A stretch of DNA of 64,000 nucleotides from Echinostoma caproni (GCA_900618425.1 UZAN01039817.1:46964-110963); one strand, 5' to 3'. Shown: positions 13,501 through 28,200, counted from the stretch's first letter. Program-made: numbers and translations. The notes: a model not told the origin generated them from the letters alone.

Positions 13501-16500
13501 GCCCGAGAAGTGGTAGGTAGTATGGATGGATGGATGGTTAAGATCACAAATACTGGTAACAGTTTCAAACCTTTCCGTTGAATAAGGAGTCCGCGTGCAT
13601 GGAAAGTGTGCTGCAGACGAATAGGGATTTTGACGATACATGAATTAGGATTTAGAATTGCCGACCTGAGCGATCCGAAGAACATTTAAAGGCACAGTTC
13701 AACTGAGCTCCACTGGCATTGGCATTGCTTCAATGGAGAAACTCCAGAAGGCTCACACTGGTCCTTCTGCAATTATGCATATCGGGTTTAAAGTTATTTC
13801 AGAAGCTTTGAGATCTCCGAACAAGATTGGTTCTCCCAATCGGTCGTATACATTGCATTGGGCTTCTTGCAAGAGGATATCGGGATGGGTTATAAACGCC
13901 GAATGACATGAACGAGTATCGAAAACGAAGGCTTTCATGCATCCGATCAATTTCTTTGCAACTCGAGTCTACCTTATTCTCTATCGTTACCCTGATGCTG
14001 ATTTCAGTTGATTTTCCGATTCTTCCTTTTACTCCTTCCTCAAAATGGGCAGACAAAAGAGAACTAAAACCTCCGCAGGAAAGTGCGGATTGTACAAATC
14101 GATACAGAAACATCCGGGTGACGTGACAGAGGTAAACGAATGGCACCCAGACGAAGCAAGAAAAGCGTTACGGAAAAATAAGATGTCTCGCATCCTCAAC
14201 AGATCAGAACGCTCAGATGTGTAAATGAATAAGCGGGCTGTGTACTACGTGTGCAGACCGCAGAAGCTCGGTGCATTTTCCTTGCCCTAGAAACAGGGCA
14301 TTAATTTTGAGCTTGAACGTAAGGGTGGAGGTATCGCGCGGTACGATATTCAAGAGACTGAGGATGTAAATGAGGGCCCTGACGCTGCGAATCCATTGAA
14401 AATAGCTAATCTAGTAAAATGAGAACTGTTGGGAAAACGAAAACTAAAAGTGAGCTTATATTATGTTAGGGAAATACGCGTTTTAACGCGAGTGTTCCGT
14501 TTATTTCGTGCCATATGAGTGCAGATAACCGTTAACTGTCAGACCTACAACCGGAACTTTTCGCTCGTTGTCAGTATGCCAACCTATAAGGACAACTCAC
14601 AGCCGTCGCGTAGTGGACTGTTCAAACTGAAATAGTTTTGGTCACCAAAAATTCCACTGAGTATTGTGCCAGCCACTTGAAGAAGAAATGCGATTTCGTG
14701 AGAGGAAAAAAATGAAACGGACCTTGCCTTATCCCAAAGAGGAAGGGTGTTCTTCCTACGACGGAGGTGCTCAATAGAGGATGTGAAATATGNTCGGAGG
14801 GGCTATTGTCTGTTGCGTGAATAGACGCCATCAAATATGATGCAGTTCGGTTGTGCACAAGACGAAAGTCAAGCGGCTGATCGGCGAAGCCGACAATTTC
14901 AATCAGCATGCAGTAATAATTTAACATCTGTCGTTAGGGTAAAATAAGGATGGATGAAATGAAAGGAGTAACAAAAGATAACCGGATACGTATGCCCGAC
15001 GAGCGTGTTTCCAGGGATATTTTGTTCAGCCATTCACATACTACTTATTGTGATATATATCGGCCTAAACCTGAAGAAGCAAATAAGTCGCACATCACAG
15101 GTACAAAATTCGCTGGGTACTGCTATTCATGTAAACTAGTGTTTGAAAACAGAAGTCTCTGCATTTTGTGCGTCATATGATATCTGTACTCACCCGCACA
15201 CGGACGCATACACCCAAGGTGGACGCTTCGGGCACATCGAGCGTGCGTGAGCGTAGGGCTGAGGTCAATTGAGCATGAAGAGGATTGATGGGAACTGCCG
15301 GATCTCGGGGTGGTCCGGCCAAATAGATAAGTCGTTGCACTTGCTGATTAGTGGTCACATCCGATGAGATTGTAGATCCCACGGAGCCTGATAGTCCATT
15401 GGCCGCACTCTCAGACAGTCCAACACCGGAAGTCGCGGTGCCACTAGCATTTGGATTGCTCATTCCCGATAGGGATGATGTGGGTAAGGATTGGATCAGA
15501 CAAAGATGAGAATCCCAACAAAGTGGACGCATTAAACGACCACTCAGAGTGGAGACCCAAAGTCCCAGCGTAACCTCATACACGACTAGCCCGGCCTCCG
15601 TGAAAACGTACAAATAAGGCCACATGAAGCCAAACGGATTGTTACCAATCAGTTTTGCCGGCCACATCAAATGATCCGGACGCGTTCTTTGTCTGTGTGT
15701 ATTCACGTACACTCCACAGTCTGGAAGGGTAGAGGCAGGGGGAGAGTATAGAAGACAGGAAAAAAATAAAAATGGTCAGTGGAGTGACACGCGAAAACAG
15801 TAAAAGCTCTCTCTCTCACGCACTGTCTGAGTACCCCCTCAAGTGAACATTGGTCAAGATAGACTGATTCGTCACAGTCGATAATTGAAATATGTAAAAA
15901 GTGAAACTACCACTAGGAGAAAGTGAATTAATCTCAGACCTAATATAAAAGTTTCCATGCAGTATTATGCGCACATTGATTGAACGATGGCATCAGCAAC
16001 CAAAAAAGTATCATCCTACAGTGCGCTCAATTTGTAACATGAATGATCTTGAACGATCCACGTGATCAATTAGTTCTTCGACATTTCCGTAAGAGACGTG
16101 GAGGCTATGATTGGGACGACCACCCACATACAGTCAAAACATTAGCAGTAAACAAACGGTTGCTATCGTGGAGAACAACCAGAAAAAAGGAGTAAGGGAG
16201 AAGGTGGAAGATACGCCCAATGTGATCCATTCTATCGATTTGGTGGCTAATCGATCGATGACTCTGTCTGACACGTGAAATCGAACGTGTCCGGAACTGA
16301 AAGGCGAGTAAGTAATAAAATGACAGATGTGGGTCATCCGGAATAGTAAAATGATTTCCCTACAGAAGCTCCATTCATGTGTTCACCCGAAAATTGGTGC
16401 TGTGCATTAGGAAATTTTGGAATGACACAGACATTGTCATATCGTGTAATATTCCACAAGGTTCCGTTCTTCTGTCCAGCCTTGTTCATGTTTATTTTTT

Positions 16501-19500
16501 AGCAAGCTATTGTATGACTTTAATTCCCCCCCCCCCAAAAAAAACGCTTAGATAAGTCCAAATCAAATCAAGAAATGCTTTATACATCCGAGGAGTACAT
16601 TGTTATCAGTATCTCTCTCCCTCTTTCTCAAAATTACAACCTCAGACTTGGGGTTCCTAGAACCGCGTTTCTCGCCCAAACTGTACTCAACCATGGGTCT
16701 CTTAGTGCACAGTTCAATCTCGACTCTTTCTATTCGACAAACTCATGGATCCTTTTGGGTCTTTATCTTTCAAAGAGTGCATATTTCTGGTGCTGAGCGA
16801 AAGATTTGTCTTTACTCAGTAACCGGAAGCTTTGTAGGAAACACTTGCTCCTTTCTCGAGTTGTGAATCTTACTAATCCATCACCTCAGTAAACAGAATG
16901 ATAAGTGCGGTGATTTAATATTATTATCAAGAAATTCAGAATATGGGTACACACATATTATAAGAGAGTTGCTAGAGCATTATTATTTTTATTGAAATAA
17001 ACCGAATCTGAGACTATCGGCATTACCCATCCCCTTCGGAACATACTCTTAACAAATGTTGTACAATTAATGATGAATGATTTCAGAATGATATCTATCT
17101 GGTGGAACCAGCATTGGTCAATGCTGTCACGCCCATCTACAACATTCTGACTTTAGAAACTACAGTTGACAAAGTGAAATAAGTGTGGATGCCTGATCCA
17201 TCTACATCCCGTCTCCCCTTCGGATCACAGAAGTTGGCGAGTTTCTCTTTCCGCTGTCCCCAAAACCAATCGGTGCAGTGAAAAAAGAACAGAACATGTG
17301 AGCCCTTTCGATTCGTGAAAAAAGCTGGTGTGAAACGTGAGCATGAAGTGAATTGTACACACAAATTCGTGAGGTTTTAGGGCATAGCTTTCAATAAACC
17401 ATCGCTTTTACAGTTAATTCGTCTTCCGGCTAACTGACGGACACAGAGATCACAATGCAGGACAAACAGAGAAAGAGAGAGAGGGGAGTGAGCCTATCAA
17501 AGTACAATTGTGCAAGTTGAAAAAATTCGATCCACAAAAAGTCTGAATGGATTTTTTTTCCTTGCACAGAATACGGTGCGATGAAGTTTTCCGTGTAAAA
17601 TGCAGTAGGTTCATCGCGGAAGCGTGACCGAAGTAACTGAACTGTGGGAGCTTCCCTCACGAAACCACTTACGGATTCGGTTTGGTGTTGTCAAGTGACT
17701 GATTTTCCTCCAGAAATCATAGCATTAAAACTATGGTGTTTTAAAAGGCAATTCACCTCCGGGGTAGATAACAGCCGTCCACAAATCCTTACTGACCCGG
17801 CAAGTAACAGTTCAGCGATTAAGTGAACAATTCTAACATGTGTTCGACAAGATTGTGCTCCCACTGACATGGAAACAAGGAATAATTTCACCTATACACA
17901 AAGGTGGCTGTCACAGTGACCCAGCTAACTACGGCCCCGGTACTCTCTTTCCCGTATTATCGAAAGTCAAGGAATCAATTGTTGGAGACAATTTGATGGG
18001 TCATTTGGAAAGATACAACGTCTGATCCGCGATGTAACATGGGTTTCGTCGCAGGCGATCGTGTACCACCAAGCTGCTTCTGGACCAAGAGTGGTCAAAA
18101 GCAGTTGATCAAGATGATACAGTGGACGCAGTGGACGATCAGCCAATGCATTCGACCGAGTGAATCTCAAAATACTGCTGAGGAAACCACACAATTTTGG
18201 AATTCAGGGAGTTGTACTGGATTGGATAGAAGAATCTCTTCGACAACGCACCATGGCAATTCGGGTTTCTTCGTCACTATCTGATCCTACCAGCGTAGTT
18301 CGAGGATTTCTACAGGGATCCGTGCTTGGCCCTCAACTTTTTCTAGTTTTCATAAACGACGTAACGGACATTCTGGGACCACAAACGTAAGTGTTTGCAG
18401 ATGATGCAAAAATATAGAAAACAGTGACAACCCGACGAGTCGCTGGCACTTAGGAGAAAACTTAATGCTGCTTATCAATGACTGATGGAACATGACATCG
18501 AATTCAATGCATAAAAAAGTACGGTCGTGTCCCTTCGTCACAAAACTCAGTTTTCGTACTTCCTGATGTATGCTTACGTATGCCTCGAATGAGGAATCCC
18601 GGGGGCCGTACTCCACACAGTATCGCCAGACTCAAGAGGACTTGATCTTGGTGTATCAAATAATGCAGAACCCTGATCACCCATCTCGTTCGCTGTTCTC
18701 CTTGTCGTCCAAAACTCACCTCAAAGGGCACTCATCCAAATTATTATTATTATTATTATTATCAAACTTCAGTGCGGTGATTGTCGGTTCGCAGTTCGGA
18801 TTGACCATTAGCCTAAGGGATTCAATGAGACAGACGAAACCTGGACGGGAGAGTGCTTTCTTTGATGAAGGCGACCGGCAGCTTTGTAGTGCGAAACATT
18901 TTCCCACTATGGTGCACAGCAGAGCAGATAAACTCCACGTTCACAGAGACCTGTTAGTCGCTCATCGGAACTGGTAAGCTAAGCCCCGCGGCTGGTGAAA
19001 AACATTACGCCCCACAAGCATAGGTGATAGTGAGCCAGGTTAGAGCAAAGATGCGTGAGAGTCCGCGTTTTTAACAAGCTATACAAAAAAATATCATAGA
19101 TAATTAAATAGGCTGATCCCAAATGCTTTACACGGGAAGTCTAGCAGGACACATTGAACTAAGCTTATTAGTTAAGGACTTCATTTATCGGCGTCTAACT
19201 ACCTGTTCAGTTCGGCTCTTACAACCAATAACCATGCACTTTCGTGCACCGGTTTTGGTTGCTCATTTGCATATAACAGCAGAATGATTGAAATGTTAAC
19301 AGCAGATTCAAGCGGAAGATAGCGAATTCACAAAGACTGAAGTTACAAAGATAATGAGTACAAGCATGAACGCCACTGTTTACGACACCCAGCCATATCG
19401 CTCGGTGTCTCTAACCATCGGTGACTATGATCTCGGGGTCCCCAGCCAGGGAGCCTAACGGGATCTGTGGGAGCCAGTCTCCTGATTAGGGATTTCATAC

Positions 19501-22224
19501 CCTCATGCCAGGTCTTAGGTTGACCACCTTTGGTTTTCTCCACCCACTACCTGCCTCGGAAAACATCGCACGCTGTGGCGACCCATCTGATGACATGCGT
19601 AGCACATATCCCGACCAGCGTAACCTATGGAGGTCGACTACCTGCTCCAGTGGGCGACCGCGGTTGCCTAAAACTGCACCTAACCCCAGCATTGCTCGTT
19701 CGGCTGTGCTACCAGATTCGTGCAATACTACAGCGCTGTTCGAACGCAGACAATCTAACTACCTTTGATATTCAGATCATTGGCCACTCCACTCTGTGAA
19801 GGTTATTCGATGACCAGCAAGATACTAGTCCACCTATGCGATACAGATAAAAATGGCATCACATTCCTCTGGGATAAGCTGTTTTTTTAAACAGTAAACT
19901 CACTCTCGAAAACGAGGAGGAATTCGTCATCGTCTACCTGAATTGACAGGTGTGCATCACATGGCACTTGTTGGAAGAAGGATAAACTTGGATCCAGATC
20001 CACAAGGTCTGTCCGAAGTAAGGCTGAGACGTGTGAGAGAGAGAGAGAGAGAAATTACGATATTATGAACCATCAATCAAATGGAATGCGGAAGTCTGGC
20101 AATGACAGATGGAATCCGCCACATAATAAGTACATGTAGAAAGGTATACAACAGACAACCAATAATAGTGATACGAATTTCGTCCCCAATTGAATCCACT
20201 CGATGATTTTCATGCGTTTAATAACAGTTAAATCATGTTTAATGGCGTTGACAGGAACAAAGTGACCTCTTGCTATCGTAGTGACGAGGGCACGATTTAT
20301 TGTCTCAGAAATATGCGAATCCAGTGCGTAGAAAGTGCACTGGAAAGTGAGTGCCAGGCATATAGAGCAACTGGAAGGAGGACACGTTTTATTACATGGC
20401 CCAGTGAGATGTACCAAACAATGAATGAACACCACAATTACAACTTACGATGACATCCGGCGGAGGTGTGTATTGTGTTGCACTAGTATGTATATGGAAT
20501 CTAGAAAGACATGTGTGCACTCTAGACACGAATAGCACCAGTTCAATGATTAACGGCGTTCTATCCCAAATTTTGTTATAATAATAAATGTTTTGACATC
20601 TTTTGTTTATTGACTACAGAAATGTACAATAAACTTTTTATAAGGGGGCCGTAGCTTTACAAACGAAGCTTGAAGAAATACAGATAACGGGAAGATGGGC
20701 GGCGTTGGCGGGGTTCCCACTCAGGAGCCCGCAGGTGGTTATTTCGACAAGCTTGCTACTCAGCCATCGTCGTAAACACCATACAAGTAAAGGTCAAATG
20801 TTCAAAAAGAGAAACAGAAGTTGATCTTCATTTCCACGGCAAAAGTCCTGAACGCATTATGCTTCATCAGCAAGGATCAATAACACATGCATAAAGATGG
20901 TGTTACGAGTGAGAAGCAATAATAATAATACGCACAGGTGCGTGCGATAGATAAAAAAGAGTTACACGGTCTTAACTAGTCAAAATGAATTTCCACCATT
21001 CGTTCAGTTAACATCTCCTCCCGTACGATCAAAGCACAGTCAGGGCCGGCTATCGTACGTCTATTTCTATATATAGAAGCAATAAGCACCGCAAATGTCT
21101 TATTCATAAAAACAATGCCATCGTTTTTGTTTACAGGGAATGCATCACTCGGTTTTGGAAGGGATTGTTTGTTATGCAATCATGCTCTCCAGAAGAGATG
21201 GTAGATGATGAGTATAGGATTTTTTCGAATCAAACTCACATTTATCGGGTATGATCAAGTTACACTCGGCTATCTAACATGCAGACCACTCTGTCGTCAA
21301 ATGACGGTCAAGCGATCCGTATCCGACGACAGAGAGAGAGAGAGACACACAAACCGTAATCGCGCGCAAATATTATCCCGCCAGATGAAAATGCGATCAA
21401 ATAACAGATGAGAGAAAGTGCTCGAAGGAGTAAGCAAATCAACAGTACAAACTCAGACACAAATTGATTCAATCGGATCAACCAAAATCAATGAACAACG
21501 AAAAGTACAAACTAACTCAACAACTGAATTCACATTGAAGCATATCTATCAACGACATGGTGTATAAGTAAAAGTGAGTGGGTAATGCATGGGGTTCCAA
21601 AGTTGAAAGAAACAACAAAACAGTGAGGACTACTGCGATTAACTGGTAGTCGAACAGAAAAAAGTGCTCGAGAAAACACAACCTCAGGAAATGAATTATT
21701 CTGAATGGAGGGAATGATCACTAGCAGTGTTCCCGTTGGAAACTAATGAATCCCATCAAACAGACTTGCGGAAGGTATCGCACAGTAACACAATCAACAC
21801 ATTCGAACTGGTATGCACCTGTGCAGGATATTTCGAGGGTGAGGAGACTACCAGGTTTTGAGCGTTGACAAACGTGTCTATAAATTTGCGGGAGTTTTCG
21901 GTGTGAAAACACAACGACTAATTTTCAATTGAGAAAAAAATAAGTTGTCAGCTTTTACAACCATTAGCCACGCATTTTCGTGCACTCTGGTTTTGCTTGC
22001 TGTCTTTTGACAGCCAAAAGAGATCAGCAAGGAAAGTAAAACCGAATATATACGGAAGCAGGTAAAATAAAAAAAGAACCGTTCCGACTGTCACACTTAC
22101 ACACCGGCCAGCAACAGTTCAACAAACAAGTTTCAAATGACTAATGACGGGAAAATAACGGCCGTATACATTGGTAGCACTTCGCGCTAATAAACTGTGG
22201 TGTTGCCAAAATCTGCCGCTCTTT

Positions 22225-22284
<60 letters not shown>

Positions 22285-25200
22285 ACTAGAGTTCATCGAC
22301 TTACCCTGGGCGGGGGAGTCGGTCCATAAATTGTACAGCGCGAAGAAACTGGGACAACCAATGCACAACCAATCACCGCCACGAGCGAATTGAATGGACT
22401 GAACGGTGTCTGGGCAGGAGATTTCGCGCAGTCGACGATGTCGACCACGAACCCGAGCAATCTCATAAACCCAAACCGATCGTCGTCCCGCCGCACAGAG
22501 AAGACTGACTGTATTGCCCCGACTCATGCCGCAAATAAATTGCGAACAGGTCTTCGGTTCGGACAGTTTGATCGGATCGAATTGCATGCCCTCAATGGTG
22601 CCGAGCAGCAAAAGTTTCAGACGTCTTTGTTTTTCTGGAAGACAAAAAATACCAAGAAACTTGTATTCGGGACTGGATACGTGGTTGGAGGTAAAGGAAA
22701 ACCTTGAGTTCTATGCCATGGGAATGGCTGCATATTCGTTCAGGAAGATCAAATCAGTGTTACGGGTCTGACGAGATGAAGNTGAAGCGTGTTACAAAAG
22801 TAATCTCTCAGAGAAACGACATTGTCCCGGGGTAGGGGGTGGGCCTGTATCTCGTTCTCTAAATAGACACGCTGCAATTTTAGCGCACATAAGAGATAGA
22901 GCGAAACGGTCGATGAAAAAGAAACTGAAACAGAGCTGGTCCACAACACACGAGCGATCTACACTGTGGACTCATAACTAGCCCATCAGTGGCGCACTGA
23001 TGGATACGGGGTTAGGAAAACAAAAATCCTCGGCGCAGCTGGGCTACGATCGCAAAGGCATAGCAAACCGAAGAAAAATTGACATTCACGACGAATCAAT
23101 GAGAACAAAATCGAGGTACGTACTCACCCTGTATGATAACAATCATTTGCAACTCCTCGGCCAATGCTTCGATCTGAAAGACTGGCTTTTTATCACCACG
23201 TCGAACAATGGCTGTAAATGAACAAAATCATTTGAGACCAAGTGATCAGATTTTTGAAACGGTGGACACATCTGTCAATCAGATCGACCGAATGGACGTC
23301 GCACAGCAACATAAATTCAATGGTATGAGGCTCAGAGTTGGTTGGCCTGTATTATGAACAGCATTATAGAAGAAAAACAGTGTGGCAAAAATTGAACACT
23401 TACTTCCATGTTTGATATCCGCAACATGCAAACCGTCGTCCGCTCCAAGCAAGATTCGATCCTCATCTAAGCAACAGTGAATGAATAACACGGTTAAACC
23501 CGGCTGTGTGCATCAGCAATGCGATGTGAAACAGATCCAATGGTTGGTATTCAATGAGACCGGTTATTTAGGGGTGGAGGGCAAACAAAAATGTCGAGAC
23601 ACTTGTGCTAGCAGGAAGCGGCGTTCCGGCATTCGCGGAACATCGGACCAGACCGCAGTGAGTCAAGTCTGGTTTGATTTCGATATACGACTTGGTCAAC
23701 CCAGCCGATGATTTCGGTACACCAGGCTGTGCATAATCATTTCGTGTTATTGGTCTGTCTCCGGTCTGTTTCAAAATCCCCGTTATAATGGTTCATGACT
23801 AACTGGGAGCAACAGATGCGGTCAAAGTGCAAATTAAAAGCAATCCTGACGAAGATTAAATAGAACAATTCGGATGAAATCACGTGGATTGTGATTCAGT
23901 TTATCGATATAATAATTACTTATAATTAGATTCACCCTGTACTAAAGTGCGTAAATCAATCAACAATAGTAAAGAGGTACCGAATTGCAGATGACGTGGA
24001 AACAAAGAAGAATTGGGACTTGAGACAAATCCGTGCCCCAAGATTTTTACCGGTGCTGCACTTCGACAACCAGATACAACTTTTTTGGCGCTGAAACGAT
24101 GGTTTATGTACAAGTATACATATACATTTAGTGAACAAGAGAGGGTGGGGTAAGCAGACAATTTTTGCAACAACACTCCATTTATGAACCATAGCCTTTT
24201 GTGTCCAACAGACGGTGCTCACTATCACAACCGAACAGTCGACGGTAGCGCTGTTGTTATGTTTCTCATGCTCACACATAAAACTGAGGGCCTATCGATG
24301 CGACGCTTTGACTAAATATGCCCAGAGGTGAACAAAACTGATTGATGTGGGAGGGGGTAATGAACAAGCACACGCATTAGGTGTTCAAGTTTCTGCAGAC
24401 ATTGTATTATAAGCATTCCAGTTATGGGACAGCTGTATGCACTCAAATGTTGTTTTTATTTGTCAAAATTTTGACAATTAAACTAACTGCTTTAGGTTGA
24501 TCAACGAGCGACCATTTATCGGCTACACAAAAACCCAAACAAGGAGCTATACAGTAAAAGAGAAGTACTAATAGGACAACGAATCATATAACAATAATAT
24601 TTTAAGAACAGGATTAAGCCAAGGGCAGATACAACGCCTTCGGGATTTGTAATCGATTTAGCCAAAAAAAGGAATATTAGCACGCCTGTACATAGATGTA
24701 TTAAAAAGGAGGAAGGGATCGAACTTGGGAAAATGAAATGCTCAATGTAACATTCTCCTTACCGTGTTGTCATGATATAAAGGCTCGCAGATTGTGATGA
24801 AACGTATTTCGACATTTTCATAAGCAACAAAGATTTCGAAATGCAAGTTAGCTGTTTGTTTGTTTTTTAAATAATATTGTCCTTAAATTCATTAGCATCA
24901 ACAGTTAGCACAAACCCGGGATCGGTCCTCATCGATCGGTGGCAGACAGCCCTGTGCACGCTAATTACGGCACTGGTGGTTGCTCGGGGCAAGCACGGCT
25001 TAAACCAGATTCGACTGGGGATAGTGCAATCATTCTCCACAGAATGATAGAATGAGGCAAAAAGAGATTGGTCGATAGGATAGCTGAACAGGCGATTGAA
25101 GAAATTCTCACATGCTGGCTTACTAAACACTCTGTGATCAGGTTAGAATGCGCAGTTAGATCTTCTGAGTTGAACTGCAGCACGCGCACCATCATCACCA

Positions 25201-28200
25201 CCAACAACAACAGTCAAAAGAGTTGAAGATTCTGCTGACCATCATGAAAGGAATGTGATTCTATGCTGTGGAGTACTACACCCATTGGAGAACCACAGGC
25301 TATGTGAAAGCAAGATAAGTGATTACACTTGGAGGAGTCGTTACTGGATGTGCTTATGTCGTCCCGTGCTGTGATGGAATGGGATGCTACCGTGTTTTTA
25401 CCTGCTGTGCACTGACAGGAGAAATCAGAAATCTCCTGCTCTTTCTCTCTCCAACGCACGCACACACACACACAGTTGACCCCGGGAAACAGTGAACGGA
25501 GTGAGCACATCCGGTTGAGGGAAAATGTTTGGACTGAATGCTGTCATTTTCGTGTGTGAGACTGACGGAATCTGTCACTGATCCCCTAACCGTAATTGGT
25601 CACCGTTGAACGTGTGCGCGCAACAATATGTAATGATTACGGTTTACAAATTTCAACTAAGTAGTAGGCGGTAAAAAACGTGTGTGAAACAGAAAAAAAC
25701 ATGCCACTCACCGAGAACANNNNNNNNNNNNNNNNNNNNNNNNNNNNNNNNNNNNNNNNNNNNNNNNNNNNNNNNNNNNNNNNNNNNNNNNNNNNNNNNN
25801 NNNNNNNNNNNNNNNNNNNNNNNNNNNNNNNNNNNNNNNNNNNNNNNNNNNNNNNNNNNNNNNNNNNNNNNNNNNNNNNNNNNNNNNNNNNNNNNNNNNN
25901 NNNNNNNNNNNNNNNNNNNNNNNNNNNNNNNNNNNNNNNNNNNNNNNNNNNNNNNNNNNNNNNNNNNNNNNNNNNNNNNNNNNNNNNNNNNNNNNNNNNN
26001 NNNNNNNNNNNNNNNNNNNNNNNNNNNNNNNNNNNNNNNNNNNNNNNNNNNNNNNNNNNNNNNNNNNNNNNNNNNNNNNNNNNNNNNNNNNNNNNNNNNN
26101 NNNNNNNNNNNNNNNNNNNNNNNNNNNNNNNNNNNNNNNNNNNNNNNNNNNNNNNNNNNNNNNNNNNNNNNNNNNNNNNNNNNNNNNNNNNNNNNNNNNN
26201 NNNNNNNNNNNNNNNNNNNNNNNNNNNNNNNNNNNNNNNNNNNNNNNNNNNNNNNNNNNNNNNNNNNNNNNNNNNNNNNNNNNNNNNNNNNNNNNNNNNN
26301 NNNNNNNNNNNNNNNNNNNNNNNNNNNNNNNNNNNNNNNNNNNNNNNNNNNNNNNNNNNNNNNNNNNNNNNNNNNNNNNNNNNNNNNNNNNNNNNNNNNN
26401 NNNNNNNNNNNNNNNNNNNNNNNNNNNNNNNNNNNNNNNNNNNNNNNNNNNNNNNNNNNNNNNNNNNNNNACAACACAGTTGTCTGGTTATGTATTAAGG
26501 GGGGAAAAGGGGGCTGTCTGGCCCACATTCATCAAGTCATTTGAGAGCATGGACAACGTTCGTTCTGTCCCAGTAGCACACAACCCCGGATCTTGTTGCG
26601 AAATCCTACTGAACACCGGGATGAATCATCGGGCATACGACACAAAAGAAGGGGGGCGGTAACTTGACAGCACGTTCTACATTTGTTTATTCATATGGAT
26701 GCATGTATACGGCATATGTTTGTGCTGTGAATCGGAACGTGTGCATACGCTCGGCACCCGGTGAATTCCACATTCATCCCGCCCAACCCACCCACCCACC
26801 GCCGACAGTAGAGAAGAAATGTGAACCAGGCTGGGTTGGTGAATTGGGAGCCTAACCAATAAGTGGGGTACTCTATTTATCTATCTATCTATCAGTGGTG
26901 ACCTAATCTAGATCTGATCGAAGTAGCCAATAGGCGAGGATGAATCCGGAGGGAAATCGAAATTAAGTGAAATCGTGTTTCGCAAGTGGGTGGTTTAGAT
27001 GTCCGTTCCGGTTGACCACATTTGGTACCGGCGACTTAGACGGCAATGGATGGATGCTACCACCAGATTTCAGCTATCAAAGAAACCTGTTCCGAACTGC
27101 TGCTTTCATGAACACAACCAAATGGGAGACAGATTATTAACCGAATAACATATATACACAAAGAAACATATTGAACTGTCCATTATGCATTAAAATTATA
27201 ACAATGAAACGTGCGTCTGGATGTATGGACAGAATTCATCAGTTCGAAATGCTATAGGAATGCGGAATACATAGCGAATGCGAGATTGGGGTACTGGTTT
27301 CCCGGAGAGTATTACCGATCACGGTGCATAGCGCATGCATGGTCCATAATAAAAAAGATGCACGGTCCGAACAGTAGATGATCCAATTCAATCAGCCAAC
27401 AATATACAGATAATCGTTGTGAAAAACGAGAGCGGCAGATTACCTCATCGTCAGGGATTTTGCGCATATGTCGCTGAACCAGTCGGGCTGAATCGTCCAT
27501 TGTCCGGAGCCAACGCTCAGCCAAGTTCGGATTATCAAAGAGGAGGAATAAGGAGGCGGATGGTAAGCGACTGTCCAGCACAACCTACATATGACCGTAA
27601 GAGAAGTAGTGAACGAGAGCGTTGCATCATCAGCCAGATTGAGAACAGATTTCATGCAAAAAAGTGTAGGAAAAACTGCATTACTTATTAACCAGTTTGC
27701 GGATGTCTGTACAATTGTTCAGTCACGAGGGGACGAAAAAGAACGATTATGAACATGAACATCGAAAATTGAAAAACATCAGGATTCCTAGAGAAGACCT
27801 ATGGAACATAATCGTAATCGGTTTGAATTCGCACTAGGTAGGAAACTAAAGTTTCCATTAAAAGGTTTACACGAAAAATAGATCGAGCACGAGTGTGTGA
27901 GCGATATCCACAAAAATCAGTGTGTGGAGGGAGGACGAAAACTGGACTGGAAAGAATTTTGTTTATCACAGAAAAGCAAATACAATTTGATTTCTACAAG
28001 TATCACCAATACACGTAACAGTTAGATCACGACGCATGAGTGAAGTATTTTTAAAGTTTTTTCTTTAAACTGGATGAAGGGGTTGAGACAAGTCACCCTC
28101 TGATTGGTATCAAATCAGCTCGGCTTAGAAATCGGCTAGAGGGACGGGGTTTACCGATATGAATTTGAATGTATTCAGTTCAGTTCTGCTGCTCGATGAT

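Larger units (their letters stand above)
12371..15193 (-). other. Intron 20 of MRCK
   Basis: Contains two abutting SINE pieces (12721-13040). I see nothing recognisable in the remaining sequence. One N occurs at 14793. Confidence 0.6.
15721..19903 (-). other. Intron 19 of MRCK
   Basis: Holds LINE remnants at 16430-16530, 17690-18735 and 19343-19745, and an ATT microsatellite at 18738-18762. The 1.1 kb beside exon 20 (to about 16400) looks unique, with no coding homology. Confidence 0.65.
20024..22304 (-). other. Intron 18 of MRCK
   Basis: Begins beside a compound CT/AC microsatellite near exon 18 and ends in a CT tract before exon 19. Contains a possible SINE (20640-20775) and a copy of a dispersed LINE 3' motif (21945-22030). 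No coding homology otherwise. Confidence 0.6.

Noticed and set aside
18570..18977. 135-codon plus-strand open frame
   Set aside because: It begins in the decayed LINE, reads through the ATT microsatellite (a Leu run) and shows no domain beyond that.
24867..25210. Possible missing CNH exon between the gap and exon 16
   Set aside because: Neither overlapping minus-strand frame resembles the expected CNH start, and the gap-edge donor at 25712 explains the missing exon better.
25653..26544. Long open frames across the second gap
   Set aside because: Open only because Ns contain no stops. Only the exon edge at 25712-25719 is informative.
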